A stretch of 64,000 nucleotides of DNA from Sporosarcina aquimarina (GTDB taxonomy: Bacteria > Bacillota > Bacilli > Bacillales_A > Planococcaceae), in contig NZ_JACLBZ010000021.1 in NCBI RefSeq assembly GCF_019748715.1, positions 45,194-109,193 of the forward strand. Reading direction: 5' to 3'. Positions within the stretch are counted from its first letter, which is position 1. Every line of letters begins with the position of its first letter. Positions 52,842 through 61,963 of the stretch are shown here, in pieces. The notes under the pieces are model-generated. The model ran no database searches and was not told where the DNA came from. It saw only the letters and a program-made list of their open reading frames with translations. The position numbers were made by a program, and so were the translations under genes.

Positions 52842-54206
52842 CTATCGATTGAACATAGTAAGATCGCCTGCACGCTTGCTCAGTTTTCCATTTTCGTAAA
52901 TCCCCATCTTCTCAAGCCATTGCAAGTACTCAGGTGCTGGAGTTTTACCTAATGTCTGAAGGACTGTAGCGACATCGTGATAGCTCATGGACTGGTAATT
53001 CAACATAACGTCATCGCCCATCGGTGCTGCAATAATGAAATTCACGCCTGCTGCAGTCAGCAAGATGCTTAAATCTTCAATATCGTTTTGATCTGCTTTG
53101 ATATGATTCGTATAACAAATGTCTACACCCATCGGCAGACCGTGAAGCTTGCCCATGAAATGATCTTCCAAACCTGCACGGATTACTTGCTTGTTGTTAT
53201 ACAAGTACTCCGGTCCAATAAATCCAACCACCGTGTTGACAATATATGGATCGTAGTGTCTCGCGAAGCCGTAGTTACGAGCTTCCATCGTCACTTGGTC
53301 CACACCATAATGCGCTTCTGCTGATAGCTCAGACCCTTGCCCAGTTTCGAAATACATCAATTGCGGGCCCGTACCTGTTCCTTGTTTCATCGCCAAGTCT
53401 TTTGCTTCAGCGATTAACTCTGCCGAAATACCAAATGAACGATGTGCTTTTTCAGTTCCCGCAATACTTTGGAAAATCATATCGGCAGGTGCACCTTGCT
53501 CAATTGCTTTCATTTGCGTAGTAACGTGCGCTAACACACAGTTTTGGGTGGGAATTTCCCACTCATTGATGAAATCCTTCGTAGCATGCAAGACACGTTT
53601 TACACTCTCAACAGAATCATCTACCGGATTAATTCCGATAACCGCATCGCCAATCCCATAAGATAATCCTTCTTTTAGTGAAGTGATGATTCCATCGATA
53701 TTATCTGTTGGGTGATTCGGCTGTAATCGAGACGAAAGCGTTCCTTTTTGACCAATCGTAATATTACAGGTCGACAAGATTTCAATTTTATTTGCCGCGT
53801 GTACCAAGTCCAAATTGGACATTAGCTTGGTGACAGCTGCGATGACTTCCGATGTCAAACCGCGGCTAAGACGTTTCAGTTCGCGGTCGCCGACTTCATT
53901 GCTTAAAATGTACTCACGAAGTTCTGCGATACTCCAATTTTGAATTTCACCATAGACCTTCTCGTTAATATCATTTTCAATAATGAGTGAGACTTCGTCG
54001 CTTTCAATCGGGATCAATGGATTGTTACGAATATCACTCACTAGTAGCTCACTGACAACTGTTTTTGCCGCAATACGCTCTTGGACGGTTTCCGCTGCAA
54101 TTCCTGCCAAACGGTCGCCAGATTTCTCTTCATTTGCTTTTGCAAGCACTTCTTTTAAGTCGTTGAACACATATCGTTCCCCGCCTAAAGTGGTCGATAA
54201 ATTCAC
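52842..54206 (-). CDS. eutB: Ethanolamine ammonia-lyase large subunit EutB
   Basis: 454 aa catalytic subunit (TIM barrel) binding ethanolamine at YFETGQGSELSAEAHYGVDQ, the conserved signature. GIGDAVIGINPVDDS and DICYTNHIKADQNDIEDLS are also present. GTG start with AAAGGAGG. Between eutA and eutC, as in all eut operons. Confidence 0.97.
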   Translation of the reverse strand: MNLSTTLGGERYVFNDLKEVLAKANEEKSGDRLAGIAAETVQERIAAKTVVSELLVSDIRNNPLIPIESDEVSLIIENDINEKVYGEIQNWSIAELREYILSNEVGDRELKRLSRGLTSEVIAAVTKLMSNLDLVHAANKIEILSTCNITIGQKGTLSSRLQPNHPTDNIDGIITSLKEGLSYGIGDAVIGINPVDDSVESVKRVLHATKDFINEWEIPTQNCVLAHVTTQMKAIEQGAPADMIFQSIAGTEKAHRSFGISAELIAEAKDLAMKQGTGTGPQLMYFETGQGSELSAEAHYGVDQVTMEARNYGFARHYDPYIVNTVVGFIGPEYLYNNKQVIRAGLEDHFMGKLHGLPMGVDICYTNHIKADQNDIEDLSILLTAAGVNFIIAAPMGDDVMLNYQSMSYHDVATVLQTLGKTPAPEYLQWLEKMGIYENGKLSKRAGDLTMFNR

Positions 54207-54220
54207 GTTCGAGGCCTCCT

Positions 54221-55666
54221 TTACGTTGTGTGGAAGGTTAATGTCTTCACCACGACAGGCACGACACCTGAAGTTAATGCTTTCCCGATGTCAATATAAT
54301 CGCCTGTTTCCACATTGATTTGGTCAATGCAAATAATGCTTTGTTTTACTTTCAACGCCGCTAATGTCTGACCAAGCACTTTGGCATGGTCAGACTGGAT
54401 TACCAAAATGACGGGCTGTTCAGGACGTGGTCGTTGATTCATGATCTGCACAATTGCTTTTGCTAATGTTTGCACGTCTCGAAACCCGAGATACGGCAAA
54501 TTGGATAAATACAGCGCAAAATTTTGTCCTTCTTTCGCGGAGTCATATAAAGCAACCGCTTGTTGAACCGCATTTTCAAAGTTAGATAAACCCGCCTCTA
54601 AATCCGCTTCAAAGTCATATTGATAGATCGGTATATTTTTTAGTGGCAATTCATGTGGCGCAACTTGGATTGTCGCTCCGCTAATCTCAGTCGTCTGCGT
54701 TCCTGCACCCAACACCGTCGCACGCACAGTCTCAATTGGTTCTTGCCATTCAAAAATTTGCAGTGATTGATTGCGCAATAACGCCTCTGCAAGCTGAATT
54801 CCAATATCATCGTACCGGGCAACCTGCTCTTCATCTGAAGCATGACGATACATACACTCGGAAATCCCGCCCGAAAAAACAATTGTATCAACAGGCTGTT
54901 TCCAATTCGGTTCATGACCTAGCAATAATACATGATCTTGTGCATGCACTTCTTTTTTCAAGATGCGCGCCATCGCCTCTGCCATATACGTTGTGACGAA
55001 TTCAACTGCTGCTGCATCTTGTGGATCACCAACTTGCAAAGTGTAGCCTTGCTCTTCCAGCAATCGTTCAACAGGCGGAGAGATTGTTCGCACTTTGCCT
55101 TGTTCGAATTCGATCAATCGCCCGCCAATGTGCATCGTGCACGTGCCAAGCAACTGTTTGTCCTGAAATACCGCAATATTGGCTGTCCCGCCGCCAATGT
55201 CGATGTTGGCGATGACACGGCCACCTTTGCCCGACTCTTCGTAGCTGCCTGAACCTTTTGCCGCGATGATTCCTTCTAGGTCAGGTCCTGCTGTTGCAAC
55301 AAGGAAATCTCCCGCTTCATCTGATAACTGATGAAGCATCTCACTGGCATTTCGTTTGGTAGCCGTTTCGCCTGTAATGATGACAGCGCCTGTCTCTATT
55401 TGAGCCGGCTGAATGCCAGCCTTTTCATATTCAGAGCGAATAATCTCCTGGACACCTCTAACGTTAATCGTTACCGCATCTTGCAACGGTGTACGGAAGA
55501 CTGGGCTTTTGTACAATATTTCTTTGTCTGTTATTTCAATTCTCGGCACATGCGTCGCCCCTGCGACATTTCGCAAAGAAAATCGACTGATAATCAGCTT
55601 TGTCGTGCTTGTGCCAATGTCAATGCCTGCACTGATGATTGTCTCGTGCTTATTGAAATTGCTCAC
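54221..55666 (-). CDS. eutA: Ethanolamine ammonia-lyase reactivase EutA
   Basis: 481 aa ASKHA-type chaperone that exchanges damaged cobalamin from EutBC. The ATPase motifs SAGIDIGTSTTKLIISRFSL, VIANIDIGGGTANIAVFQD and TIVFSGGISECMY are intact. GTG at 55666 has AAAGAGG upstream; a GTG two codons earlier is also possible. First gene after a terminator and two family-A repeats, so it may be controlled by antitermination. Confidence 0.95.
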   Translation of the reverse strand: MSNFNKHETIISAGIDIGTSTTKLIISRFSLRNVAGATHVPRIEITDKEILYKSPVFRTPLQDAVTINVRGVQEIIRSEYEKAGIQPAQIETGAVIITGETATKRNASEMLHQLSDEAGDFLVATAGPDLEGIIAAKGSGSYEESGKGGRVIANIDIGGGTANIAVFQDKQLLGTCTMHIGGRLIEFEQGKVRTISPPVERLLEEQGYTLQVGDPQDAAAVEFVTTYMAEAMARILKKEVHAQDHVLLLGHEPNWKQPVDTIVFSGGISECMYRHASDEEQVARYDDIGIQLAEALLRNQSLQIFEWQEPIETVRATVLGAGTQTTEISGATIQVAPHELPLKNIPIYQYDFEADLEAGLSNFENAVQQAVALYDSAKEGQNFALYLSNLPYLGFRDVQTLAKAIVQIMNQRPRPEQPVILVIQSDHAKVLGQTLAALKVKQSIICIDQINVETGDYIDIGKALTSGVVPVVVKTLTFHTT

Positions 55667-55681
55667 TCCCACACCTCTTTC

Positions 55682-55940
55682 TGATTTACCACCTAGTTCA
55701 AAGCGCCAGTCTCTCGGGTCACTTCGGCCTTTTCGTAAAGGTGCAAAGTACGCACCTTTGTCGATAAGTCCTCCAGTGCCTGTCGAGACTATACGGCGCT
55801 TCTCACTTTTGATTTACCATCCAGTTCAAAGCGCCAGTCCCTCGGGTCACTTCGACCTTTTCGAAAGGGTGCAAAAAAACGCACCTTTGTCGATAAGTTC
55901 TCCAGTGCCTGTCAAGATTATACGACGCTTTTTACTTTTG
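55682..55940 (-). repeat. Two tandem copies of intergenic repeat family A (period 128)
   Basis: The copies (55682-55809 and 55810-55940) share on the plus strand GTTCAAAGCGCCAGT, CTCGGGTCACTTCG, GCACCTTTGTCGATAAG, TCCAGTGCCTGTC and a closing GGCGCTT or GACGCTT. Their ends pair (AAGCGCC/GGCGCTT), and GGTGC/GCACC hairpins lie inside. They sit in the eutA-eutP spacer. Confidence 0.82.
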
Positions 55941-55943
55941 ATA

Positions 55944-55993
55944 TAAAAAACGCCTTTACAGACCCATGGAAAACCCGTGGGACGTAAAGGCGT
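55944..55993 (-). terminator. Terminator between eutP and eutA
   Basis: ACGCCTTTAC (55950-55959) pairs with GTAAAGGCGT (55984-55993), with an inner CCCACGG/CCATGGG pairing, followed on the minus strand by six T. The double-layered structure is a candidate EutV antitermination site. Confidence 0.85.
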
Positions 55994-56059
55994 CATTGCC
56001 GTTTTTATTCACTTGTATGAGCCCTACTATATCAAATTCTCTGATACGTGTAAAGAGTA

Positions 56060-56557
56060 TCAACCTAGGAATAATAAGTGCTCGTCATCTGTTTGCTGTA
56101 CATATTGCCGCATGGCAGCCAGGTCGTTCAATTTCGTCAGTTCTCTCAAATGGGCAATCCCCTTACCTGTCACCGAGGAGGTAACAACAATCGGCCCTTG
56201 ATTCATGACAATTTTCAACATGCCGAGTGCTCGATCAATATCGGCTTTTGGATGATCACACTTTGTAATGACACCAATTGGCAGCTTAGAGATTCCCATA
56301 CTGAAACCTGGTGGAAAAATCAGCTTTTCACTGGTCGCGTCTTGGAGATACAGTACATGTGTCACCTCTAACGCGGTTGCCATAATATTTTTATAAAACA
56401 TCGGGTTTTCCGTGTACTCGCCAGGAGTGTCGACAATCCAATCGTAATAATTGAGCGTTTGCGTTTTGACCGCTTCGACCTTACGACCTAACAAGGCATT
56501 TGTCAACGTAGACTTCCCTGCTCGAACCGCACCGACTAGCATTGCCTTGTTTTTCAT
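56060..56557 (-). CDS. eutP: EutP GTPase-like protein
   Basis: 165 aa Ras-like P-loop protein of the eut locus, with recently reported acetate-kinase-type activity in the family. Walker A GAVRAGKST, DTPGE, and TKCD in place of NKxD are present. ATG at 56557 with AAGGAG. Immediately follows eutS. Confidence 0.92.
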   Translation of the reverse strand: MKNKAMLVGAVRAGKSTLTNALLGRKVEAVKTQTLNYYDWIVDTPGEYTENPMFYKNIMATALEVTHVLYLQDATSEKLIFPPGFSMGISKLPIGVITKCDHPKADIDRALGMLKIVMNQGPIVVTSSVTGKGIAHLRELTKLNDLAAMRQYVQQTDDEHLLFLG

Positions 56558-56569
56558 CGGCACCACTCC

Positions 56570-56911
56570 TTATGATTTCGTAATAGCAGAAGGTGTATAA
56601 CCAAGCATTTCGGATAAAAATCGATTGATCTCCTGCATGGCCATCTCCACCTCGGAAACACTGCCGACAATTACTAAGCTTCCTGTAAATCGATCCAAGA
56701 AACCGATATGGACGTTTGCTGCTTTTGTCGCTAAATCTCCCGCAATGATAACTGTTTCACTTGGTGTACAAGTAAGGATGCCTAAGGCACCCGCTTCTTG
56801 TATTCCTAATTTCTGAAACATATCGGGATCGGGATTTGCAATCAAGTGACTGAGGGTAAGCTGTTTACCCGGAACAAATTCCTGTATAAACCGTTTCTTT
56901 TCTTCACTCAT
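56570..56911 (-). CDS. eutS: BMC shell protein EutS
   Basis: 113 aa bent-hexamer shell protein. RFIQEFVPGKQLTLSHLIAN, IQEAGALGILTCTPSETVII and NVHIGFLDRFTGSLVIVGSV are EutS signatures. Between eutH and eutP with AGGGAG. Confidence 0.95.
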   Translation of the reverse strand: MSEEKKRFIQEFVPGKQLTLSHLIANPDPDMFQKLGIQEAGALGILTCTPSETVIIAGDLATKAANVHIGFLDRFTGSLVIVGSVSEVEMAMQEINRFLSEMLGYTPSAITKS

Positions 56912-56945
56912 TCTATATACACTCCCTATCTAACTGATTATGTTC

Positions 56946-58205
56946 TTATGCCTTTGCAGTAGGAGTTTCTGTTGTTTCTTCATATTCACCTGGACGGATG
57001 ATTCCAGCCTCACGATCTTGCTTTTCCAACTTCAAAGCAGTTGGAACAGATAACTTATATGCAATGATAATCGCGATGATCCCTGCACTGAATTTCCCAA
57101 GAATGACGGGAAGAATAATATTCGGTTGGAAATTCGCTGTAAAGGACAAGTGGTCACCAAGCAAGAATGCGGAACAAACAGCAAATGCAATATTGATGAC
57201 TTTGTCTTTAGGTCTCATGTAACGAACCAACGAGAACATTGCCAAGATATTTGCGACAGTTGCAAGCAGACCAGCACTACCTTCAGGAGATAGTCCAATT
57301 TTTTGTCCAAGCGCTTCCAAAGGTCGAGCCATATACTTTCGAATCAAATAAATCATTGGGAAAGCACCTGCTAGCATGATACCAATATAGCCGGCTGTTT
57401 CAAGCGCACGGAATTGGTCCGCTTCATCGGCCATAATCGGGTCAAAGCCCCATGCACCGAAGATTGTTGTGAAAATACCTGTAAATACTTCTACAATTGA
57501 GAACACTAACACAAGTTTAATCGCCGCGTCCATTACGCGACCGAAAATCATAAATCCATTGATCATCATGCGAGGGAAAAACTTCAATCCCAAAGCAATC
57601 AAGACAACAAAAATTAGTAAAGGCAATAAGTTTATGAAAATCTGTAAATAACTAATTGCAAACTCGTAATTCGATGAAGCTGTAGTGCTGATCACATCAC
57701 GTACATCTGTGTTAAACAATACTACCAAGCTAGACGCAATAAATGCACCAATCGGAATCGTCAGTACACCTGACATAATACCAAGCGCCATATATTTATG
57801 ATCTCGCTTATCGAGCATTGCAAGGCCCATCGGAATGGAAAACACGATTGTTGCACCCGACATAAAGCCGACAATTAACGCCATTACCCATCCTTCGTTC
57901 GTAACTTTTAATGCTTCAGCTAGCTGATAGCCACCCATGTCTGACGCCAAAATTGTTGTCGCAGCAATCGCTGGATCGGCTCCAATCGAATCAAATATTG
58001 GTCCAATAAATTTACTGATAAACCATGTCAAATACGGAATAGATGCCATGATCCCTGCCGCCGGAACAAAAATATGCCCAACTGCGTGTAGGCCCGACAT
58101 GAATTCTTTACCTAATCCTTCCTCCGGATTTTTGATTGAAGCAAATGCACCTGCTATCGCACAGGCCATAATGATATATACGATCACCGTACCAATCATT
58201 TCCAT
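56946..58205 (-). CDS. eutH: Ethanolamine transporter EutH
   Basis: 419 aa permease with about 11 membrane segments. FVPAAGIMASIPYLTWFISK, ASDMGGYQLAEALK and FLLGDHLSFTANFQPNIILP are characteristic. First gene after eutV and a terminator, with AGGGAGAGGG before the ATG. The 169-base leader at 58,206-58,374 contains the eutV terminator and an AT-rich stretch, where EutV antitermination could act. Confidence 0.95.
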   Translation of the reverse strand: MEMIGTVIVYIIMACAIAGAFASIKNPEEGLGKEFMSGLHAVGHIFVPAAGIMASIPYLTWFISKFIGPIFDSIGADPAIAATTILASDMGGYQLAEALKVTNEGWVMALIVGFMSGATIVFSIPMGLAMLDKRDHKYMALGIMSGVLTIPIGAFIASSLVVLFNTDVRDVISTTASSNYEFAISYLQIFINLLPLLIFVVLIALGLKFFPRMMINGFMIFGRVMDAAIKLVLVFSIVEVFTGIFTTIFGAWGFDPIMADEADQFRALETAGYIGIMLAGAFPMIYLIRKYMARPLEALGQKIGLSPEGSAGLLATVANILAMFSLVRYMRPKDKVINIAFAVCSAFLLGDHLSFTANFQPNIILPVILGKFSAGIIAIIIAYKLSVPTALKLEKQDREAGIIRPGEYEETTETPTAKA

Positions 58206-58319
58206 ATAATTCCCTCTCCCTATCTCTTATATTGTGTAACTAGTTGCCACCCTATACCTACAGACAGTACACCACCGCCTTCAAATTATAAAAATTCGCA
58301 ATATGTAGAAAAATATAAA

Positions 58320-58362
58320 AAACAAAAAGGCGCTTAAAGAACCTACCTCTTTAAGCGCCTTT
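58320..58362 (-). terminator. Terminator between eutV and eutH
   Basis: GGCGCTTAAAGA (58329-58340) pairs with TCTTTAAGCGCC (58348-58359), followed on the minus strand by five T. Candidate antitermination target. Confidence 0.88.
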
Positions 58363-58374
58363 GCTTTAATTTAT

Positions 58375-58944
58375 TTACTTGTATTTGTCAATAATTTCTT
58401 TGGCAAGCGACTCCATTGTCATTTGCCGAGACATACTCGCATCGCGCATTTGTTTAAATGCTTGTTGCTCGGTTAATTGCTCAGCGTCCATTAAGATCCC
58501 TTTTGCCCGCTCTACAATTTTCCGTTTTTCGACTTCCTGTTTTGCTTGTTGGACATTCTCTTTCAGCCGCTTCGCTTTATCCGATTGATGAAGCGCAACT
58601 TCTACAGCTGGTATTAAATTGGATTCGGAAATAGGCTTTACCAAATAACCAACCACATTGTCCTGCTGTGCCTTTTCCACGAATTCCTTTTGGCTGTATG
58701 CTGTGATGATCAAGATAGGCAAATCCAGTTGCTCTCCAATAATGCGGCTTGCCTTCAAACCGTTCATCTTCGGCATCTTGATATCCATTAAAATCAAATC
58801 CGGTTTATGCAGGAAAGCCAGTTCAATGGCCCTGTCTCCGTCCCCCGCTTCTCCCACCACTTCATAGCCATGATCTTGCAGGGTCATTTTCAGGTCCATC
58901 CGAATAATCGATTCATCTTCCGCTATGACAATCCGTTTTCTCAT
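58375..58944 (-). CDS. eutV: Response regulator with ANTAR domain, EutV
   Basis: 189 aa. Receiver domain with acidic pocket ED and phospho-acceptor Asp in LILMDIKMPKMNG, then a coiled linker and a C-terminal ANTAR RNA-binding domain (VERAKGILMDAEQLTEQQAF). In Enterococcus EutV binds paired hairpins and prevents termination in eut mRNAs. ATG at 58944 with GGAGGTGG lies inside the end of eutW (32-base overlap). Confidence 0.95.
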   Translation of the reverse strand: MRKRIVIAEDESIIRMDLKMTLQDHGYEVVGEAGDGDRAIELAFLHKPDLILMDIKMPKMNGLKASRIIGEQLDLPILIITAYSQKEFVEKAQQDNVVGYLVKPISESNLIPAVEVALHQSDKAKRLKENVQQAKQEVEKRKIVERAKGILMDAEQLTEQQAFKQMRDASMSRQMTMESLAKEIIDKYK

Positions 58945-60367
58945 CAAAAATTTCCACCTCCGCACCCACTGGAAAAACGATTACTGCGTGGGTTCCGATC
59001 TCCCTAGGCACATACAAAAATTCACCGTTCAAATCATTTATCACTAGGTTATGGATGATTTCTGTTCCCAATGAAGTTTGCGGTTTCTTCATTCCAACGC
59101 CGTTGTCGGAAACATGAAGTTCTACAAATTCATTGTCCACCTTAAATTCTACATCAATAACCCCGTGTTCTCTACCTATAAATGCGTGCTTTAAGGAGTT
59201 TTGTATGAGTTCATTTATGATGAGTGCGATTGAAACCGCTTTCTTGGAGGTTGTTACTATTTTATTGCCATTCGGCTCAATAATCAAGTCTACTTTTAAG
59301 TTTAATTCATTCAACACCATTGTTGAACAAATTTTCCTTGTTAAGTTTATAATATTTACATCGTCATCGTCTGCATGTTCTTTAGCAAGAATAATTTCAT
59401 AAACTGAAGAAATACTATAGATCCTGTTCAGTGTTTCCTCAAAAGCGGCTCGTCCCTCTGTCGGCACGCCGTTGCGCATCTGCAATCGCAGCAAGCTTGC
59501 AACCGTTTGTAAATTATTTTTAACCCGATGATGAATTTCTTTTATGACGACCGATTTCATCATCAATTCTTTTTCTTTCGTACGGAGTTCTGTGATGTCT
59601 TGAATAATCAACAATGTCTCCTGCGAATTATTTTTCTCACGCATTTTTATCTTTTTCACAATTAAACTTTTACGTTCAATCGTCATTTCAAATACAAATA
59701 CGTCATCCTTCTGCTCGTATACCTTCTTAAGGAACGGAAGCATTTCCAACAAATCTCTATTCATGATGTCATCGCTTCCACTCATTTCGGAAATAAGTTT
59801 TAAGCCGGATGGATTGGCGTACACTAGTCGATTGGAGGAATCTGTCAAGATCAACATTTCCATCAATAAATCCGAAACTACACCAAGCCCCGAATTTGTC
59901 ATCTGATCTTCCGCGGATTCAGTGACAACTGAAAAGTTCGGCAACTGTTGATCAGTAAGCGGTGGTACGACTTCCTTCTCTTGGATTAGAACTCCAATCA
60001 CTTGATGGCATGTATTCTTAATTGGCACAACAGTCTGATCCACTACTTTACCTTCCTGTGTCACTGCATGCCGAATAATTGATTTTTTCCCATTCCAATA
60101 TGAATAAAAGACACCCGGCTCGAACGATTCGAAGACCACTTTACCTACGACGGAATTGTCGTACACCGGTGTACATCCTGGAGGAAATGCTTCTGCCACT
60201 ACTATCGCCTGGTTGGCTGGTTTAAGTTTACAGTCAATGAACATATAAGCCCCCGATAAGTCTGCATATGTCTGCAAACTAAGTGCCATTTCCTGCAAGA
60301 TATGAATATCTTCGTCCGTCAAGTTCGTATGCTGTTTGCACAACTGTTCTACTGTAGCTTTGACCAA
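58913..60367 (-). CDS. eutW: Ethanolamine-sensing histidine kinase EutW
   Basis: 484 aa soluble kinase. An N-terminal ligand domain (residues about 1-150), a PAS-type region, and a HisKA_2 phosphorylation motif (KEIHHRVKNNLQTVASLLRL), then an HATPase domain with NELIQNSLKHAF and HVSDNGVGMKKP. Phosphorylates EutV in response to ethanolamine. TTG at 60367 has AGAGG 9 bases upstream; the ORF extends seven codons further to a TTG at 60388. Confidence 0.94.
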   Translation of the reverse strand: MVKATVEQLCKQHTNLTDEDIHILQEMALSLQTYADLSGAYMFIDCKLKPANQAIVVAEAFPPGCTPVYDNSVVGKVVFESFEPGVFYSYWNGKKSIIRHAVTQEGKVVDQTVVPIKNTCHQVIGVLIQEKEVVPPLTDQQLPNFSVVTESAEDQMTNSGLGVVSDLLMEMLILTDSSNRLVYANPSGLKLISEMSGSDDIMNRDLLEMLPFLKKVYEQKDDVFVFEMTIERKSLIVKKIKMREKNNSQETLLIIQDITELRTKEKELMMKSVVIKEIHHRVKNNLQTVASLLRLQMRNGVPTEGRAAFEETLNRIYSISSVYEIILAKEHADDDDVNIINLTRKICSTMVLNELNLKVDLIIEPNGNKIVTTSKKAVSIALIINELIQNSLKHAFIGREHGVIDVEFKVDNEFVELHVSDNGVGMKKPQTSLGTEIIHNLVINDLNGEFLYVPREIGTHAVIVFPVGAEVEIFDEKTDCHSGR

Positions 60368-60417
60368 AGCATCACAACCTCTTTCCAAGAAAACATTTCT
60401 CTCAAGAATATAAAATA

Positions 60418-60446
60418 ATTATAGTGTTGTTTTTTGAATAGGTCAA
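60418..60446 (-). promoter_or_regulatory. Promoter of eutWV
   Basis: TTGACC (minus strand, 60441-60446), a 17-base spacer and a perfect TATAAT (60418-60423). Confidence 0.8.
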
Positions 60447-60530
60447 TTGGAGGGTTTTAGCAATCTGAAAGGTGTTAACACTTTCAGCCCAAATTCATTT
60501 CAAATGGAAATAAAGTGAAGCAATTGGATT

Positions 60531-60573
60531 AAAAAGATGCCAGGCTCCAAATAAATTCGGGGCCCGGCATTTT
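60531..60573. terminator. Terminator downstream of the alpha/beta hydrolase gene
   Basis: GATGCCAGGCTCC pairs with GGGGCCCGGCAT, with T tracts on both strands. Confidence 0.8.
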
Positions 60574-60576
60574 CGA

Positions 60577-61557
60577 TTAGTTATTTACTATGGAGGGTAA
60601 ATGAATGCTTAGAAAATCATTTATTTTCGCCTTATAAGCTCCCTCGTCCATCACAAATGCTTCTCCATGATTCGCGCCATCCACCAAGAATAGTTCTGCG
60701 TCACTTTTCGTGACTTCATACAATTCCTTCGTCATATCGGTAGGTACAAATGTATCCGCATTGCCGTGAATATAGAGAATCGGCACATTTGCCTTTTTTA
60801 CTGCATTTAATGCGTCTGCTTCCTTCAATGAATAGCCTGCTCTAGCTTTGGTCAACACGCTCATATTATCCAGCAGTGGAAATGCGGGCAAATGGAACAT
60901 CCGATCCATCTGATACGCGAATAACTGGTAGACGGACTGATATGGACTATCTGCAATGATCGCTTTCACCTGTCCAGGAAGCTCCTCTTCTCCGCTAGTC
61001 ATCAAGACCGTCGCTGCTCCCATTGACAAGCCGTGATACACAACCTCCGTATCTGATCCAAGTTGCTTTACTAAATGTTTTGTCCAATCAATAATATCCA
61101 AGCGATCCGGCCAGCCAAAACCATAGTAGTCACCGCCACTTTTTCCATGGCCTCTTGCATTCGGCATGAAAATATTATACCCGAGTTCTTCGTAATAATA
61201 TTGACCATATAACCCCATCTGTTTCGCATGCCCCAAGTAACCATGCGTCAAAATAACCAGCTTATTTGTTGGTAGTTTAGCCGGCAAATAATAGCCCATC
61301 AATTCTAGACCATCCCTTGACGTCAACTTCATTTCTTCATAGTCTTGCTCCTCCACCCACTGGCGCCAATCACCGTTTAGAAACACTTCCATCGTTTCAG
61401 CGGATACTTTCAAATCCGCATTCCCAGTGAGGAAATCTTTTGGACCTCTTTTGATGGCCAAGTTGTAAAAAAAGAAACTACCTGCTATTTGAAAGACAAT
61501 AAAGAAGGCGACAACAAAGATCAGCATCTTCTTCCAGCCTATTTTTCTCATATTCAT
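60577..61557 (-). CDS. Membrane-anchored alpha/beta hydrolase
   Basis: 326 aa. An N-terminal helix (MLIFVVAFFIVFQIAGSFFF) anchors the protein; the hydrolase domain has LTHGYLGHAKQMG, the nucleophile elbow GLSMGAATVLM with Ser, the catalytic Asp in IHGNADTFVPTDM, and His in DGANHGEAF. Relatives are annotated as YqkD-like serine hydrolases of unknown substrate. Monocistronic. Confidence 0.88.
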   Translation of the reverse strand: MNMRKIGWKKMLIFVVAFFIVFQIAGSFFFYNLAIKRGPKDFLTGNADLKVSAETMEVFLNGDWRQWVEEQDYEEMKLTSRDGLELMGYYLPAKLPTNKLVILTHGYLGHAKQMGLYGQYYYEELGYNIFMPNARGHGKSGGDYYGFGWPDRLDIIDWTKHLVKQLGSDTEVVYHGLSMGAATVLMTSGEEELPGQVKAIIADSPYQSVYQLFAYQMDRMFHLPAFPLLDNMSVLTKARAGYSLKEADALNAVKKANVPILYIHGNADTFVPTDMTKELYEVTKSDAELFLVDGANHGEAFVMDEGAYKAKINDFLSIHLPSIVNN

Positions 61558-61634
61558 TTCCCTCGTTCTCTCTGTATAAGCACTTTTTCTTATTATACAA
61601 TGAAAACGAAAGATTGTTTATGACAATTTAGTGA

Positions 61635-61669
61635 GAAAAGCCCCACCGGATGAATTGTATCCGATAGGA
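61635..61669 (-). terminator. Terminator of the 47-aa gene
   Basis: Stem of about 8 pairs (TATCGGAT/ATCCGGTG) plus flanking CC/GG, followed by CTTTT on the minus strand. Confidence 0.6.
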
Positions 61670-61690
61670 CTCTCGCTTAAATTTCCTCAT

Positions 61691-61834
61691 TTATTTTTTG
61701 GATTTCTGGTTATTCTCGTGTTCGGTTGCTTTATCTGCTCTTTTAAAATCCTCAGCGTAATGCACTTCTTGAGCGGCTTTAAGACCGTTGTTTTTTTCTG
61801 TTAGCGTCTCGTGTGGTGGTTTCTTTTCACTCAC
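61691..61834 (-). CDS. Small hydrophilic protein of 47 aa
   Basis: GTG at 61834 with AAAGGAG 9 bases upstream. The product is extremely polar (Lys/Glu/Asn/His-rich; begins MSEKKPPHETLTEKN). No family recognised; the composition resembles small acid- or stress-related Bacillales proteins, but this is only an impression. Too short for routine ORF calling. Confidence 0.62.
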   Translation of the reverse strand: MSEKKPPHETLTEKNNGLKAAQEVHYAEDFKRADKATEHENNQKSKK

Positions 61835-61912
61835 TAAACAGCACTCCTTTCCATTTAACTATAGTCTTCCACAGTTTTTTAAAATTAAACACAGCAAGGA
61901 TTTTGACGCCCA

Positions 61913-61941
61913 TTGGATTTAATTTCAAAACAACGTATACT
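61913..61941 (+). promoter_or_regulatory. Promoter of osmC
   Basis: TTGGAT (61913-61918), a 17-base spacer and TATACT (61936-61941). Confidence 0.65.
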
Positions 61942-61963
61942 GACTGCATAAGGAGCTGATAAA

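Noticed and set aside
55413..55946. 177-aa plus-strand ORF over eutA and the family-A repeats
   Set aside because: Spans eutA start and two repeat units; no ribosome binding site. Its internal duplication simply reflects the repeats.
58206..58319. B12 riboswitch in the eutH leader
   Set aside because: No B12 box or cobalamin core sequence is present; only the aptamer at 40.9-41.0 kb qualifies.
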